Assembly: GCF_000420025.1 (NCBI RefSeq)
Contig: NZ_ATUD01000005.1
Coordinates: forward strand, 1-64,000
Length of the DNA stretch: 64,000 bases
Source of the DNA: Patulibacter americanus DSM 16676
Lineage (GTDB): Bacteria > Actinomycetota > Thermoleophilia > Solirubrobacterales > Solirubrobacteraceae
Direction: 5' to 3'
In this document: piece after piece, positions 8,841-15,906 of the stretch
Layout: each line of letters begins with the position of its first letter
Numbering within the stretch: position 1 is the first letter of the stretch
Translations under genes and position numbers: made by a program
Notes under the pieces: generated by a model
What the model was told of the DNA's origin: nothing
What the model saw: the letters and a program-made list of their open reading frames with translations, nothing else
Database searches by the model: none

Positions 8841-8869
8841 GACGTTCGCCCGTACAACCGGCGAACGTC
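8841..8869 (+). terminator. Perfect 10-bp hairpin after cysA
   Basis: Stem 8841-8850 pairs exactly with 8860-8869 (GACGTTCGCC / GGCGAACGTC) across a 9-nt loop. No U-tract follows, so termination is uncertain. Bases 8841-8860 are nearly identical to 11446-11466, so this may instead be a protein-binding site. A second small palindrome follows at 8869-8883 (CGGAAA-CGC-TTTCCG). Confidence 0.45.
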
Positions 8870-8890
8870 GGAAACGCTTTCCGGCGCCTT

Positions 8891-8914
8891 GTCCCGTGTA
8901 TCGATACGTGGGAC
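8891..8914 (+). promoter_or_regulatory. 24-nt palindromic operator of the winged-helix/AbiE-like locus
   Basis: GTCCC-n3-TATCGATA-n3-GGGAC is symmetric about 8902/8903 and ends 9 nt before the GTG of the winged-helix gene. The AT-rich centre can double as the -10 region. Antitoxins of this class normally autorepress by binding palindromes here, so an autoregulatory site is the simplest reading. Confidence 0.55.
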
Positions 8915-8923
8915 ACTTCGGCC

Positions 8924-9439
8924 GTGCAGGGTATCGACATCCTCGTGGCGCTGGACCTCGCCGAACGTCGCACTGGCGACTGGACCGTCCGGGCCGTCGC
9001 TTCGGATCTCGGCGTGGCGCCGGCGACGGTGCAGCGTGCGGTGGTGCGGCTGACCGCGACGCCCGTGGTCGATGCGGTCACGCGACGGGTCAACACGACC
9101 GAGCTCGAGCGCCTTCTGGTCGACGCGGTCCGCTTCGTGTTCCCGGCGCAGCTCGGTGCAGAGACTCGAGGGGTGCCGACCGCATGGGGTGCCGCGCCGC
9201 TGAGCGGCGCGATCGCTTCCGGGGAATCGGCGATTCCCGTCTGGCCCTCGGCGACGGGGAGCGCCCGGGGTTTCGCGATCGAACCGCTCCACCGGGCGGC
9301 GGTCGCGCTCAGTCGCGATCGGCCCTCGATCTATGGGCGGCTGGTGCTCGTGGATGCCCTCAGGCTCGGTGACGCGCGGATCCGCGGAGTCGCCGGAGAG
9401 CTCCTTCGGAGCGACTTGACGCGGGTTCCGGTCTCGTGA
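8924..9439 (+). CDS. Winged-helix regulator, probable AbiEi-like antitoxin partner
   Basis: 171 aa from GTG 8924. Residues about 5-60 read as a winged helix (LVALDLAER, then WTVRAVASDLGVAPATVQRA as the helix-turn-helix). The remainder is a mixed alpha/beta region with no motif I can name. Its stop overlaps the start of the AbiEii-family gene as GTGA, the usual pairing for such regulator/nucleotidyltransferase modules. The reading frame is intact although the partner gene is not. Base composition looks less GC-biased than in the flanking cysA and aminotransferase genes, which hints at acquisition by transfer. Confidence 0.65.
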   Translation: MQGIDILVALDLAERRTGDWTVRAVASDLGVAPATVQRAVVRLTATPVVDAVTRRVNTTELERLLVDAVRFVFPAQLGAETRGVPTAWGAAPLSGAIASGESAIPVWPSATGSARGFAIEPLHRAAVALSRDRPSIYGRLVLVDALRLGDARIRGVAGELLRSDLTRVPVS

Positions 9440-10140
9440 CTGACGGGATGCTCGACGCTGCGGCCGCGGCGCTCGGGCCCCTCGCAGCGGAGGTGGTGTT
9501 CGTCGGTGGGGCGACCGTCGGCGTGTGGATCACGGATGCCGCAGCGCCTCCGCCGCGCCCGACGCTTGACGTAGTCGTCGAGGTGGCCTCACGCGGTCGG
9601 TTTGCCGAGTTCGAGGAGCGGCTCCGCAACCAGGGGTTCTTCGAGGACCAGGACAGCGGCGTCATCTGCCGGTGGCAGCACGAAGCCTCGCCGCTGATCC
9701 TCGACGTGATGCGTCAGACCCCGAGATTCTCGGGTTCGCCAGCCGCTGGTACGGCATGGTAGTCCGCGATCCTCGACGCCACGAATTGCCCTCGGGCCGT
9801 TCCGTCGCGGTCGTCGCGCCCGCGTTGTTCCTCGCTACGAAGCTCGAGGCGTTCCGCGGAAGGGGAGGGGGCGACTTCTACGCCAGCCGCGACTTCGGCG
9901 ATGTCGTGACACTCCTCGACGGTCGAGCCGAGACCGTGGAGGACGTCCTCGGGGCAACAGACGACCTCCGCGAGTACTGCGTCGAGCAACTCCGCACGCT
10001 GCTCGAGGACCGTCGCTTCGTGGACGGTATCTACGGCGCGCTCCGGGGCGACGCTGCGAGCCAGGCGCGGGCCGAGACCGTCGTGCTCCCCAGGGTGCGG
10101 GCAATGCCGACGTTTGATTCGCGACGTCGTCGTGACCCCT
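9436..10140 (+). pseudogene. AbiEii/AbiGii-family nucleotidyltransferase, frameshifted
   Basis: Residues encoded from 9436 (VVFVGGATVGVWITDAA, then RPTLDVVVEVAS and EERLRNQGF) match the start of AbiEii-type toxins up to LILDVM at 9711. Homology then continues in the -1 frame as DPEILGFASRWYGMVV, LPSGRSVAVVAP, LFLATKLEAFRGRGGGD and ASRDFGDVVTLLDGR, ending near AASQARAETVVLPRV at about 10100. One missing base at 9711-9712 (restoring a VMPSDPE-like reading) explains the break. The block normally reading TxDVDV is shortened to TLDVVV, so the second metal-binding Asp also appears lost. The corrected frame has no stop before the antisense aminotransferase. Probably inactive. Confidence 0.7.
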
Positions 10141-10208
10141 TCGATCGCTGGTTGCGGCGCCCGCTGCACCGCGGTCGCGTCGCGGATCGGGTCCTACCCG
10201 TGTCGCCC

Positions 10209-11405
10209 TCAGGCCAGCGCGACCTTCAGGCGGGCCATGCCCTCGCGGATCTCGTCCGGCGCGTGGGTGGTGAAAGAGAGGCGCAGCGTGCGCGGGTCCG
10301 GGGTCGTCGCGTAGAAGGGCGCGCCGGGCACGTAGGCGACCTGCTGCTCGATGGCACGGGGGAGGAGCGCGGTGGCGTCCCGGCCCTCCGGCAGGCGGAC
10401 CCAGAGGAACATGCCGCCGTCGGGGCGGTTGAACGTCGAGCCCTCCGGCAGCGTGCTCGGCAGCGCCTCGAGCATCGCGTCGCGGCGCTCCCGGTAGACG
10501 TGGCGCAGCCGGCCGAGGTGCGCGTCGAGGTCGACGTGCGCGAGCCAGTGCGCCGTCGCCGCCTGGTCGACGGTCGACGAGTGCAGGTCCGCCGCCTGCT
10601 TCGCGATCGTGAGCGGGGTCCGCAGGCTCGGCGGGGTGCGGACCCAGCCGATCCGCAGCCCGGGCGCGGCGACCTTGGACAGCGTGGAGAGCGCCAGCGT
10701 GCGCTCCGCGGCACCGGGGATGGCGGCCAGCGGCGTCGACGGCTCGCCGGCGTAGCGCAGCTCGCCGTAGGGGTCGTCCTCGATCGCCCACAGGTTCGTG
10801 CGCTCCATGACCTCGGCCAGCGCCCGGCGGCGCTCCTCCGTCAGCGTGCGGCCCGTCGGGTTGTGGAACGTCGGGACGACGTAGAGCAGCTTGGGCCGGT
10901 GCTCGGCGACGAGGCGCTCGACGGCGTCGGGGTCGATGCCGTCCTCGTCGCACGGGACGGGGATCGGGATGGCGCCCGCGAGCTGGAACGCCTGGAGCGC
11001 CGCGAGGTAGCTCGGGTCCTCCACGAGCACGCGGTCGCCCGGCTCGAGGAAGACGGCGGCGATGAGCGTCAGCGCCTGCTGGGAGCCGCTCGTGATCAGC
11101 AGCTCCTCCGGCCCCGTCGGCAGCCCGCGGCGCGACAGCCGGTCGGCGACCCGCCGCCGCAGCTCGGGATCGCCCTCCGTCGTCGAGTACTGCAGGGAGC
11201 GGCCGGCGCGGCCCGGCGCGAGCACCGCCGCGAACGCTTCGCCCAGGCCCTCGTGGTCGAAGAGCTCCGGGGCCGGCAGGCCCCCCGCGAAGGACAGCAC
11301 CCCCGGCTTCTCCGTCAGGGCCAGGATCTCGCGTACCGGCGAGCTCGCGACGCCGCGCAGGCGCGCGGCGACCGGAGCTGACGGACCGGGAGGCGAGAAC
11401 GACAT
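10209..11405 (-). CDS. PLP-dependent aminotransferase, class I/II (2-aminoadipate aminotransferase-like)
   Basis: Cytoplasmic fold-type I PLP enzyme, 398 aa. Visible family features are ISFAGGLP-like LSFAGGLPAPELF near residue 37, ITSGSQQAL (cofactor phosphate region), VPTFHNPTGRT, DDPYGELRY, and the Schiff-base lysine in LSTLSKVAAPGLRIGW. The C-terminus has GGMFLWVRLP and LRLSFTTH. This set is typical of the LysN/MocR-like aminotransferase group acting on 2-aminoadipate or branched/aromatic amino acids; substrate cannot be fixed from sequence. It stands alone downstream of efeB, with its own TATCCT element 8 nt before ATG 11405. Confidence 0.85.
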   Translation of the reverse strand: MSFSPPGPSAPVAARLRGVASSPVREILALTEKPGVLSFAGGLPAPELFDHEGLGEAFAAVLAPGRAGRSLQYSTTEGDPELRRRVADRLSRRGLPTGPEELLITSGSQQALTLIAAVFLEPGDRVLVEDPSYLAALQAFQLAGAIPIPVPCDEDGIDPDAVERLVAEHRPKLLYVVPTFHNPTGRTLTEERRRALAEVMERTNLWAIEDDPYGELRYAGEPSTPLAAIPGAAERTLALSTLSKVAAPGLRIGWVRTPPSLRTPLTIAKQAADLHSSTVDQAATAHWLAHVDLDAHLGRLRHVYRERRDAMLEALPSTLPEGSTFNRPDGGMFLWVRLPEGRDATALLPRAIEQQVAYVPGAPFYATTPDPRTLRLSFTTHAPDEIREGMARLKVALA

Positions 11406-11413
11406 AGCGGCCC

Positions 11414-11419
11414 AGGATA
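11414..11419 (-). promoter_or_regulatory. TAnnnT -10 element of the aminotransferase gene
   Basis: TATCCT on the minus strand, 8 nt before ATG 11405, with no Shine-Dalgarno sequence. Confidence 0.45.
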
Positions 11420-11445
11420 CGCGGCCGGAGGGCGCCCCGCCGCGC

Positions 11446-11466
11446 GACGTTTGGCCCGTACAACCG
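11446..11466. promoter_or_regulatory. Motif shared with 8841-8860, upstream of the aminotransferase
   Basis: GACGTTTGGCCCGTACAACCG here matches the 20 nt at 8841 apart from one substitution and one inserted base. It lies between the efeB stop and the aminotransferase start, about 27 nt upstream of the candidate -10. It could be a binding site for a common regulator. Confidence 0.35.
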
Positions 11467-11475
11467 CCGCCGGGC

Positions 11476-12813
11476 TCAGGACCGGAAGAGGCCCTCGCCG
11501 ACGAACCCGCCGCGGCGGATCCCGGGCGGGACGGCGAACAGGCCCGAGCCCGTGTGGCGGATGTACTCGTTCAGGGCGTCGCCGACGCCGAGCTTCTTCT
11601 GGATCGCCACGAACTGGCGCTCCGGGTCCTGCTGGAAGGCGATGAAGAACAGGCCCGCGTCGAGCTGCGCCGTGCGCGGGTCGATGCCGTCCGTGTAGGA
11701 GTAGCCGCGGCGCAGCAGGTGCTGGCCGTCGTTGACGGCAGGGGCGGCGAGGCGGATGTGGGCGTTCGGCGGGATCACCGTGACGCCGTCGCTGCCCTTG
11801 ATGTCGAGGTCGACCGGGTCGAACTCCGCCTGCCCGGTGAGCGGGGCGCCGGAGACTTTGGACCGGCCGAAGACGGCCTCCTGGTCGCCCAGCCGGTCGC
11901 GGTCCCAGTTCTCGATGAGCATCCGGATGCGGCGGGCGACGAGGTAGGTGCCGCCGCGGAACCACGCCTGGGGCTCCTCGCGGCCGACCCACACGAAGCG
12001 GTCCATGCCCTTCGTGTCCTCGGCGCGCAGGTTGTTCGTGCCGTCCTTGAACCCGAAGAGGTTGCGCGGCGTGACCTGGCCGCGGGTCGTCGAGGACGTG
12101 CGGCCGAAGCCGAGCTGCATCCACCGCAACGCCGCCGTGCCCGAGGCGATGCGGGCCAGGTTGCGTACGGCGTGGAAGGCGACCTGGGGGTCGTTCGAGC
12201 ACGCCTGCACGCAGAGGTCGCCGCCGGAGCGGTTCGGGTCGAGCTCATCGCCGGGCAGCGCGCCCAGCGGCTGCAGAGCGCTCGGGCGCTTCGCGGCCAG
12301 GCCGAAGCGGTCCTTCCCGTCCTGCTCGAAGACCGTGGGGCCGAACCCGATGGTGATGGTGAGCTGCGCCGGCGGCAGCCCCGCGGCCTCGCCCGTGTCC
12401 TGCGGCGGAACCTCCGGGTGGCCGGCGACGGCACCCGTGGGGCGCCCCGCGCACATGAGCTCGGCGGCGGCGGTCCACTCCCGCAGGAGCTCGCGCAGCA
12501 TCGCCGGGCTCTCCGTGGTGAGGTCGAAGGCCCCGAACGCCAGGCGGTCCTGGGCAGGGGTCGCGATGCCCGCCTGGTGCTCCCCGTGGAAGGGCACCGC
12601 GCCCTTCGCGGCGCCGGCCGGCGCGCTCGCCTCGGCGTGCCCCGTCGCGTAGCCGGCCCCGCCGGCCGCCGCGAGCCCGAGCAGCCCGCCGCCCGCGAAG
12701 AGCGCGCGGCGGCGGGTCATCCCGCGGCCGCCGCGCTCCGTGCGCGCGTCCGGCGAGCTCTCCTCCGGCGTGCCGGCGCCGGCCTGCGGGGCGTCGTCGT
12801 GGCGCTCGGTCAT
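11476..12813 (-). CDS. efeB: Deferrochelatase/peroxidase EfeB (Dyp-type, Tat-exported)
   Basis: Haem-containing dye-decolourising-type peroxidase of the EfeUOB ferrous iron system, acting outside the membrane. The 445-aa protein has a Tat signal: about 30 polar residues, then MTRRRALFAGGGLLGLAAA. The Dyp signature GFKDGTNN (GxxDG) and the C-terminal haem-pocket region RRGYSYTDGID and GLFFIAFQQDP are present. It is the last gene of efeU-efeO-efeB, beginning 4 nt after efeO. Tat export fits cytoplasmic haem insertion before secretion. Confidence 0.93.
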   Translation of the reverse strand: MTERHDDAPQAGAGTPEESSPDARTERGGRGMTRRRALFAGGGLLGLAAAGGAGYATGHAEASAPAGAAKGAVPFHGEHQAGIATPAQDRLAFGAFDLTTESPAMLRELLREWTAAAELMCAGRPTGAVAGHPEVPPQDTGEAAGLPPAQLTITIGFGPTVFEQDGKDRFGLAAKRPSALQPLGALPGDELDPNRSGGDLCVQACSNDPQVAFHAVRNLARIASGTAALRWMQLGFGRTSSTTRGQVTPRNLFGFKDGTNNLRAEDTKGMDRFVWVGREEPQAWFRGGTYLVARRIRMLIENWDRDRLGDQEAVFGRSKVSGAPLTGQAEFDPVDLDIKGSDGVTVIPPNAHIRLAAPAVNDGQHLLRRGYSYTDGIDPRTAQLDAGLFFIAFQQDPERQFVAIQKKLGVGDALNEYIRHTGSGLFAVPPGIRRGGFVGEGLFRS

Positions 12814-12817
12814 GGGG

Positions 12818-13984
12818 CTACTCCAGCACCTTGCCCGCGACGAGGGACAGCGGGTCGGCCAGCGCGTTGATCTGCGTGGCGAACTGCTTGCGGTCCGCGT
12901 CCGTCAGCTCGTCGTAGAGGGCGAAGCCCAGCGGGGTGTCGCGCTTGTACTCGTCCAGGCCCTTCTGCACGTCGGCGAAGCGCGGCTCGATCTCGTCGAC
13001 CAGCGCCTGCTCCTTGCGGGCCGCCAGGGCGGGCTTGAGCAGGTCGAACGCCTTCTTCGAGCCCTCGAGGTTGCCCTGGAAGTCCGAGAGGTCCGTGTGC
13101 GAGTAGCGATCCTCCTCGCCGGTGATCTTGCCGGCGGAGACCTCGTTGAGCAGCGTCACCGCGCCGTTGGCGAGCTGGGCGGCCTGCAGGTCGATGGAGC
13201 GGATTTTGCGGTCGAGCTCCTGCGTGTCGGCGACGAGCTGGTCGGCGAGCTCGGCCGTGCCCTTCGTGGTGTCCTTCGTCCACAGGATCTGCTCGATCTT
13301 GTGGAAGCCCGTCCACTCGTCGCCCTCGGCGACGTCGTTCACGCGGGCATCGATGCGCGGGTCGAGGTCGCCGAACGCCTCGGCGACGGGCTCGATCCGC
13401 TCGAACGGCATGCGGGCGGGGCCGAAGAGGTCCTTCGCCTTCTCCGTGTCGCCGGCCTTCAACGCCTTGGCGAAGCCCTTCGCCCGGGTGACGAGCAGGT
13501 CGGACTGCTCCTGGACGTAGGTGTCGTAGCCCTTCACGGCCTCCGTCAGCGCGGGGTCGGTCGGCTTCTCCGCCGTGACGGGCTTGCCGGTGACGGTGAG
13601 CTTGCCGGCCTTGCGGTCCAGGTCGCCGGGGACGGCGCAGTACACGACGTACTCGCCCGGGTCGAGCTGCAGGGAGAAGTCGCCCGAGAGGCCCGGGGTC
13701 AGGTTCTCGCGCTCGCCCAGGATGATGCCCTCGCTGTTCTTCAGCTCGACCTCGGTGGTCTTCGACGTGCCGTTGTTGACGGCCTCGAAGCGCACCTTGC
13801 CCGCCGGGGCGGTCATCGAGGCCGGCGTGCAACCGGCGTCAGTGAGCTCGACCTTCAGGTTCGTGGCGCCCGACCCGGAGCCGCCCTCGTCGTCTCCTCC
13901 GCACGCGGCGAGGCCCAGCGTGGCGGCGGCGGCCGCGGCGAGGGCGAGGGAGCGGGTGCCTGAACGGCGGGTGCTGCGGGTCAT
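12818..13984 (-). CDS. efeO: Iron uptake protein EfeO (cupredoxin plus imelysin/M75)
   Basis: Extracytoplasmic iron-binding component that passes iron to EfeU. 388 aa from ATG 13984. The N-terminus has a lipoprotein signal (LALAAAAAATLGLAAC). Next is a cupredoxin-like domain (about 40-125: LKVELTDAGCTP, GEYVVYCAVPGDL), then the helical M75/imelysin domain with the iron-site motif HKIE (His228-Glu231). The gene overlaps the efeU stop as ATGA. The lipobox suggests anchoring to the outer face of the membrane. Confidence 0.93.
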   Translation of the reverse strand: MTRSTRRSGTRSLALAAAAAATLGLAACGGDDEGGSGSGATNLKVELTDAGCTPASMTAPAGKVRFEAVNNGTSKTTEVELKNSEGIILGERENLTPGLSGDFSLQLDPGEYVVYCAVPGDLDRKAGKLTVTGKPVTAEKPTDPALTEAVKGYDTYVQEQSDLLVTRAKGFAKALKAGDTEKAKDLFGPARMPFERIEPVAEAFGDLDPRIDARVNDVAEGDEWTGFHKIEQILWTKDTTKGTAELADQLVADTQELDRKIRSIDLQAAQLANGAVTLLNEVSAGKITGEEDRYSHTDLSDFQGNLEGSKKAFDLLKPALAARKEQALVDEIEPRFADVQKGLDEYKRDTPLGFALYDELTDADRKQFATQINALADPLSLVAGKVLE

Positions 13985-14904
13985 GCGGTGACCTCGTGGT
14001 CGGTGGCGGTGCCCGTGGGGGCAGAAGGGGTGGAGGGCGCCGACGGGGTGGTCGGCGTCGTGCTCGGCCGGCGGGCGGGCCAGAGGACGAACGCGAGCAT
14101 GGGGATCGCGTAGACGAGCCACGCCGTGACCTCGGCGACGTTCGGGAACGGCTGCAGGCCCAGCAGGCCGGTGAGCAGGCCGGAGACCACGGAGTCGGCC
14201 TCGGGCTTGACGACGGCGCTCAGGTCGAGGACCTGGTGCTGGCCGAACGTGAACCAGCCGCCCGCGTTGCCCGTGTGCATCGCGCCGGCCAGCAGGCCCG
14301 CGGCGATGATCACGAGGAAGACCGCCGTGACGCGGAAGAAGCGCTGGAGGTTCAGGCGCACGCCGCCGCGGTAGATGCCCCAGCCGATGAGAACGGCGAT
14401 CGCGACGCCGAGCAGCGCGCCGAACGAGGCCGCGGCGGTCGAGATCTGCGTCGACTCGGCCTGGAACGTCGCCAGGAGGAAGAACGCGGTCTCGACGCCC
14501 TCGCGAAAGACGGAGAGGAACGCCATGGCGATCAGGCCCCACGCGGAGCCGTTCGCCAGGGCGCCGGCGGTGCTCGCCCGCAGGTCGCGGCCCATGGAGC
14601 GGGCGTTGCGGCGCATCCACACGATCATCCCCGTGACCATCACGACGGCGATCAGGGCGACAGCCGTCTCGAGCTGCTCCTGCTGCTTCTGCGGCAGGTT
14701 CTCGTTGACGATCTGCAGGCCCGCGGCGATCGCGACGCAGACGGCGACGGCCGCGAGCACGCCGATCCACATGTACCGGAGCGCGTCGCGGCGGCCCTCC
14801 TGCACGAGGAACGCGGCGACGATCCCGACGATCAGCGAGGCCTCGACGCCCTCCCGTAGACCGATGACGAACTGGACGGTGGGGAGGGCGGCGAGCAGGG
14901 TCAT
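13981..14904 (-). CDS. efeU: Ferrous iron permease EfeU
   Basis: Membrane permease related to yeast Ftr1. 307 aa with about seven hydrophobic segments. Two REGVE (REXXE) iron-binding motifs are visible: Arg17-Glu21 in IGLREGVEASLI and a second in VFREGVETAFF. A long Pro/Thr/Ser C-terminal tail beginning RRPSTTPTTPSAPS is cytoplasmic or disordered. It is the first gene of the operon, followed with overlap by efeO. Confidence 0.95.
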   Translation of the reverse strand: MTLLAALPTVQFVIGLREGVEASLIVGIVAAFLVQEGRRDALRYMWIGVLAAVAVCVAIAAGLQIVNENLPQKQQEQLETAVALIAVVMVTGMIVWMRRNARSMGRDLRASTAGALANGSAWGLIAMAFLSVFREGVETAFFLLATFQAESTQISTAAASFGALLGVAIAVLIGWGIYRGGVRLNLQRFFRVTAVFLVIIAAGLLAGAMHTGNAGGWFTFGQHQVLDLSAVVKPEADSVVSGLLTGLLGLQPFPNVAEVTAWLVYAIPMLAFVLWPARRPSTTPTTPSAPSTPSAPTGTATDHEVTA

Positions 14905-14958
14905 GGAGGCGGCGTCGGCCGGGGTAGGGTCCCCTCACTCGACGCGTGGACGCTAGCA

Positions 14959-14980
14959 GGGTAAGGGCACCCGAATACCC
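14959..14980. promoter_or_regulatory. Inverted repeat upstream of efeU
   Basis: GGGTA (14959-14963) and TACCC (14976-14980) are inverted repeats separated by 12 nt, about 55 nt before the efeU start. This is a reasonable place for an iron-responsive operator, but it is not a recognisable Fur or DtxR/IdeR consensus. Confidence 0.25.
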
Positions 14981-15001
14981 GACCCGCGTACTCCGTTCGT
15001 C

Positions 15002-15067
15002 GAGGTGGCGCGCTGCCGCTCGCGAGGTGGCGCGCCGGCGCTCGGTGCGTGGCGCGCCGCCGCTCGC
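15002..15067. repeat. Three tandem 22-nt repeats
   Basis: Units 15002-15023, 15024-15045 and 15046-15067 share the core GTGGCGCGC followed by CGCTCG and differ at only a few positions. They lie in the gap between efeU and the divergent pgmB, about 105 nt before the pgmB start. Confidence 0.7.
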
Positions 15068-15171
15068 TTCGCGGCCTGCCGTCGCTCCGCGCGGACCTGC
15101 GGCCGGACCGTTCCGGCCCGCGCGGCGCTGCGGCGGCGGGGCGCGCCGGCCCGTCTGTCAGGCTCGCGGGC

Positions 15172-15906
15172 ATGCCCGCCGGACCCCTGGAGCACGTCGA
15201 CGCCTGCCTCTTCGACATGGACGGCGTCCTGACGGACACGGCCCGGATCCACTCCGCCGCGTGGAGGGAGACGTTCGACGCGTTCCTCGCCGCCCGGCCG
15301 GAGGCCGCGGGGGAGGACCACCGCCCGTTCTCCGACGACGACTACGCCGCGAACGTCGACGGGCTGCCGCGCGAGGACGGCGTGCGGAACTTCCTGGCCT
15401 CCCGCGGCGTGGCGCTCCCGGAGGGCACGCCGGAGGACGGGCCCGACGCGGGGACGGTCCACGGGCTCGGTCAGCGCAAGAACGCCCTGGTCGGCCGGCT
15501 CATCGACGAGGGTGGCGTCGTGGTGTACCCCGGGACCCTGGCGCTGCTCGACGTCCTGCGCGATCGCGGGACGCCGTGCGCCGTCGTCTCCTCCAGCGCG
15601 AACACGAAGCGGGTCCTGACCGCCGCCGGCGTGCTCGACCGCTTCTCCGCCGTGGTCGACGGGAGCACCCTGCAGGTGCGGGGCCTGAAGGGCAAGCCGG
15701 CGCCCGACACGTTCCTCGCCGCCGCGGCCGACCTCGGCGTGCCGCCCGACCGCGCCGCCGTCTTCGAGGACGCGCTCGCGGGCGTCGAGGCGGGCCGCGC
15801 CGGGGCGTTCGGACTCGTCGTCGGCGTCGACCGCGTCGGGCACGCCGACGCGCTGCGCGAGCACGGCGCCGACCTCGTCGTCGCCGACCTGCAGGAGCTC
15901 GCGTGA
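15172..15906 (+). CDS. pgmB: Beta-phosphoglucomutase-type HAD hydrolase
   Basis: Cytoplasmic HAD-superfamily mutase converting beta-glucose-1-phosphate to glucose-6-phosphate. 244 aa. Motif I is FDMDGVLTDTARIHSAAW, where the DxD and the TxxxH context are typical of beta-PGM. Motif II is VVSSSAN, motif III is the GKPAPDTF lysine, and motif IV is FEDALAGVEAG. Its stop overlaps the GTG of the GH65 phosphorylase gene; the pair forms a disaccharide catabolism unit in which GH65 makes the substrate for this enzyme. ATG 15172 is chosen because upstream in-frame codons fall in the 22-nt repeats. Confidence 0.9.
   Translation: MPAGPLEHVDACLFDMDGVLTDTARIHSAAWRETFDAFLAARPEAAGEDHRPFSDDDYAANVDGLPREDGVRNFLASRGVALPEGTPEDGPDAGTVHGLGQRKNALVGRLIDEGGVVVYPGTLALLDVLRDRGTPCAVVSSSANTKRVLTAAGVLDRFSAVVDGSTLQVRGLKGKPAPDTFLAAAADLGVPPDRAAVFEDALAGVEAGRAGAFGLVVGVDRVGHADALREHGADLVVADLQELA

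Noticed and set aside
9672..11381. Single 569-codon plus-strand gene continuing from the AbiEii frame
   Set aside because: Only the first part (to about 10100) resembles AbiEii. The rest is antisense to a complete aminotransferase, so the frame is open only by codon bias.
14959..14980. Fur or DtxR/IdeR box upstream of efeU
   Set aside because: The inverted repeat is real, but neither consensus matches; it is kept only as a low-confidence regulatory feature.
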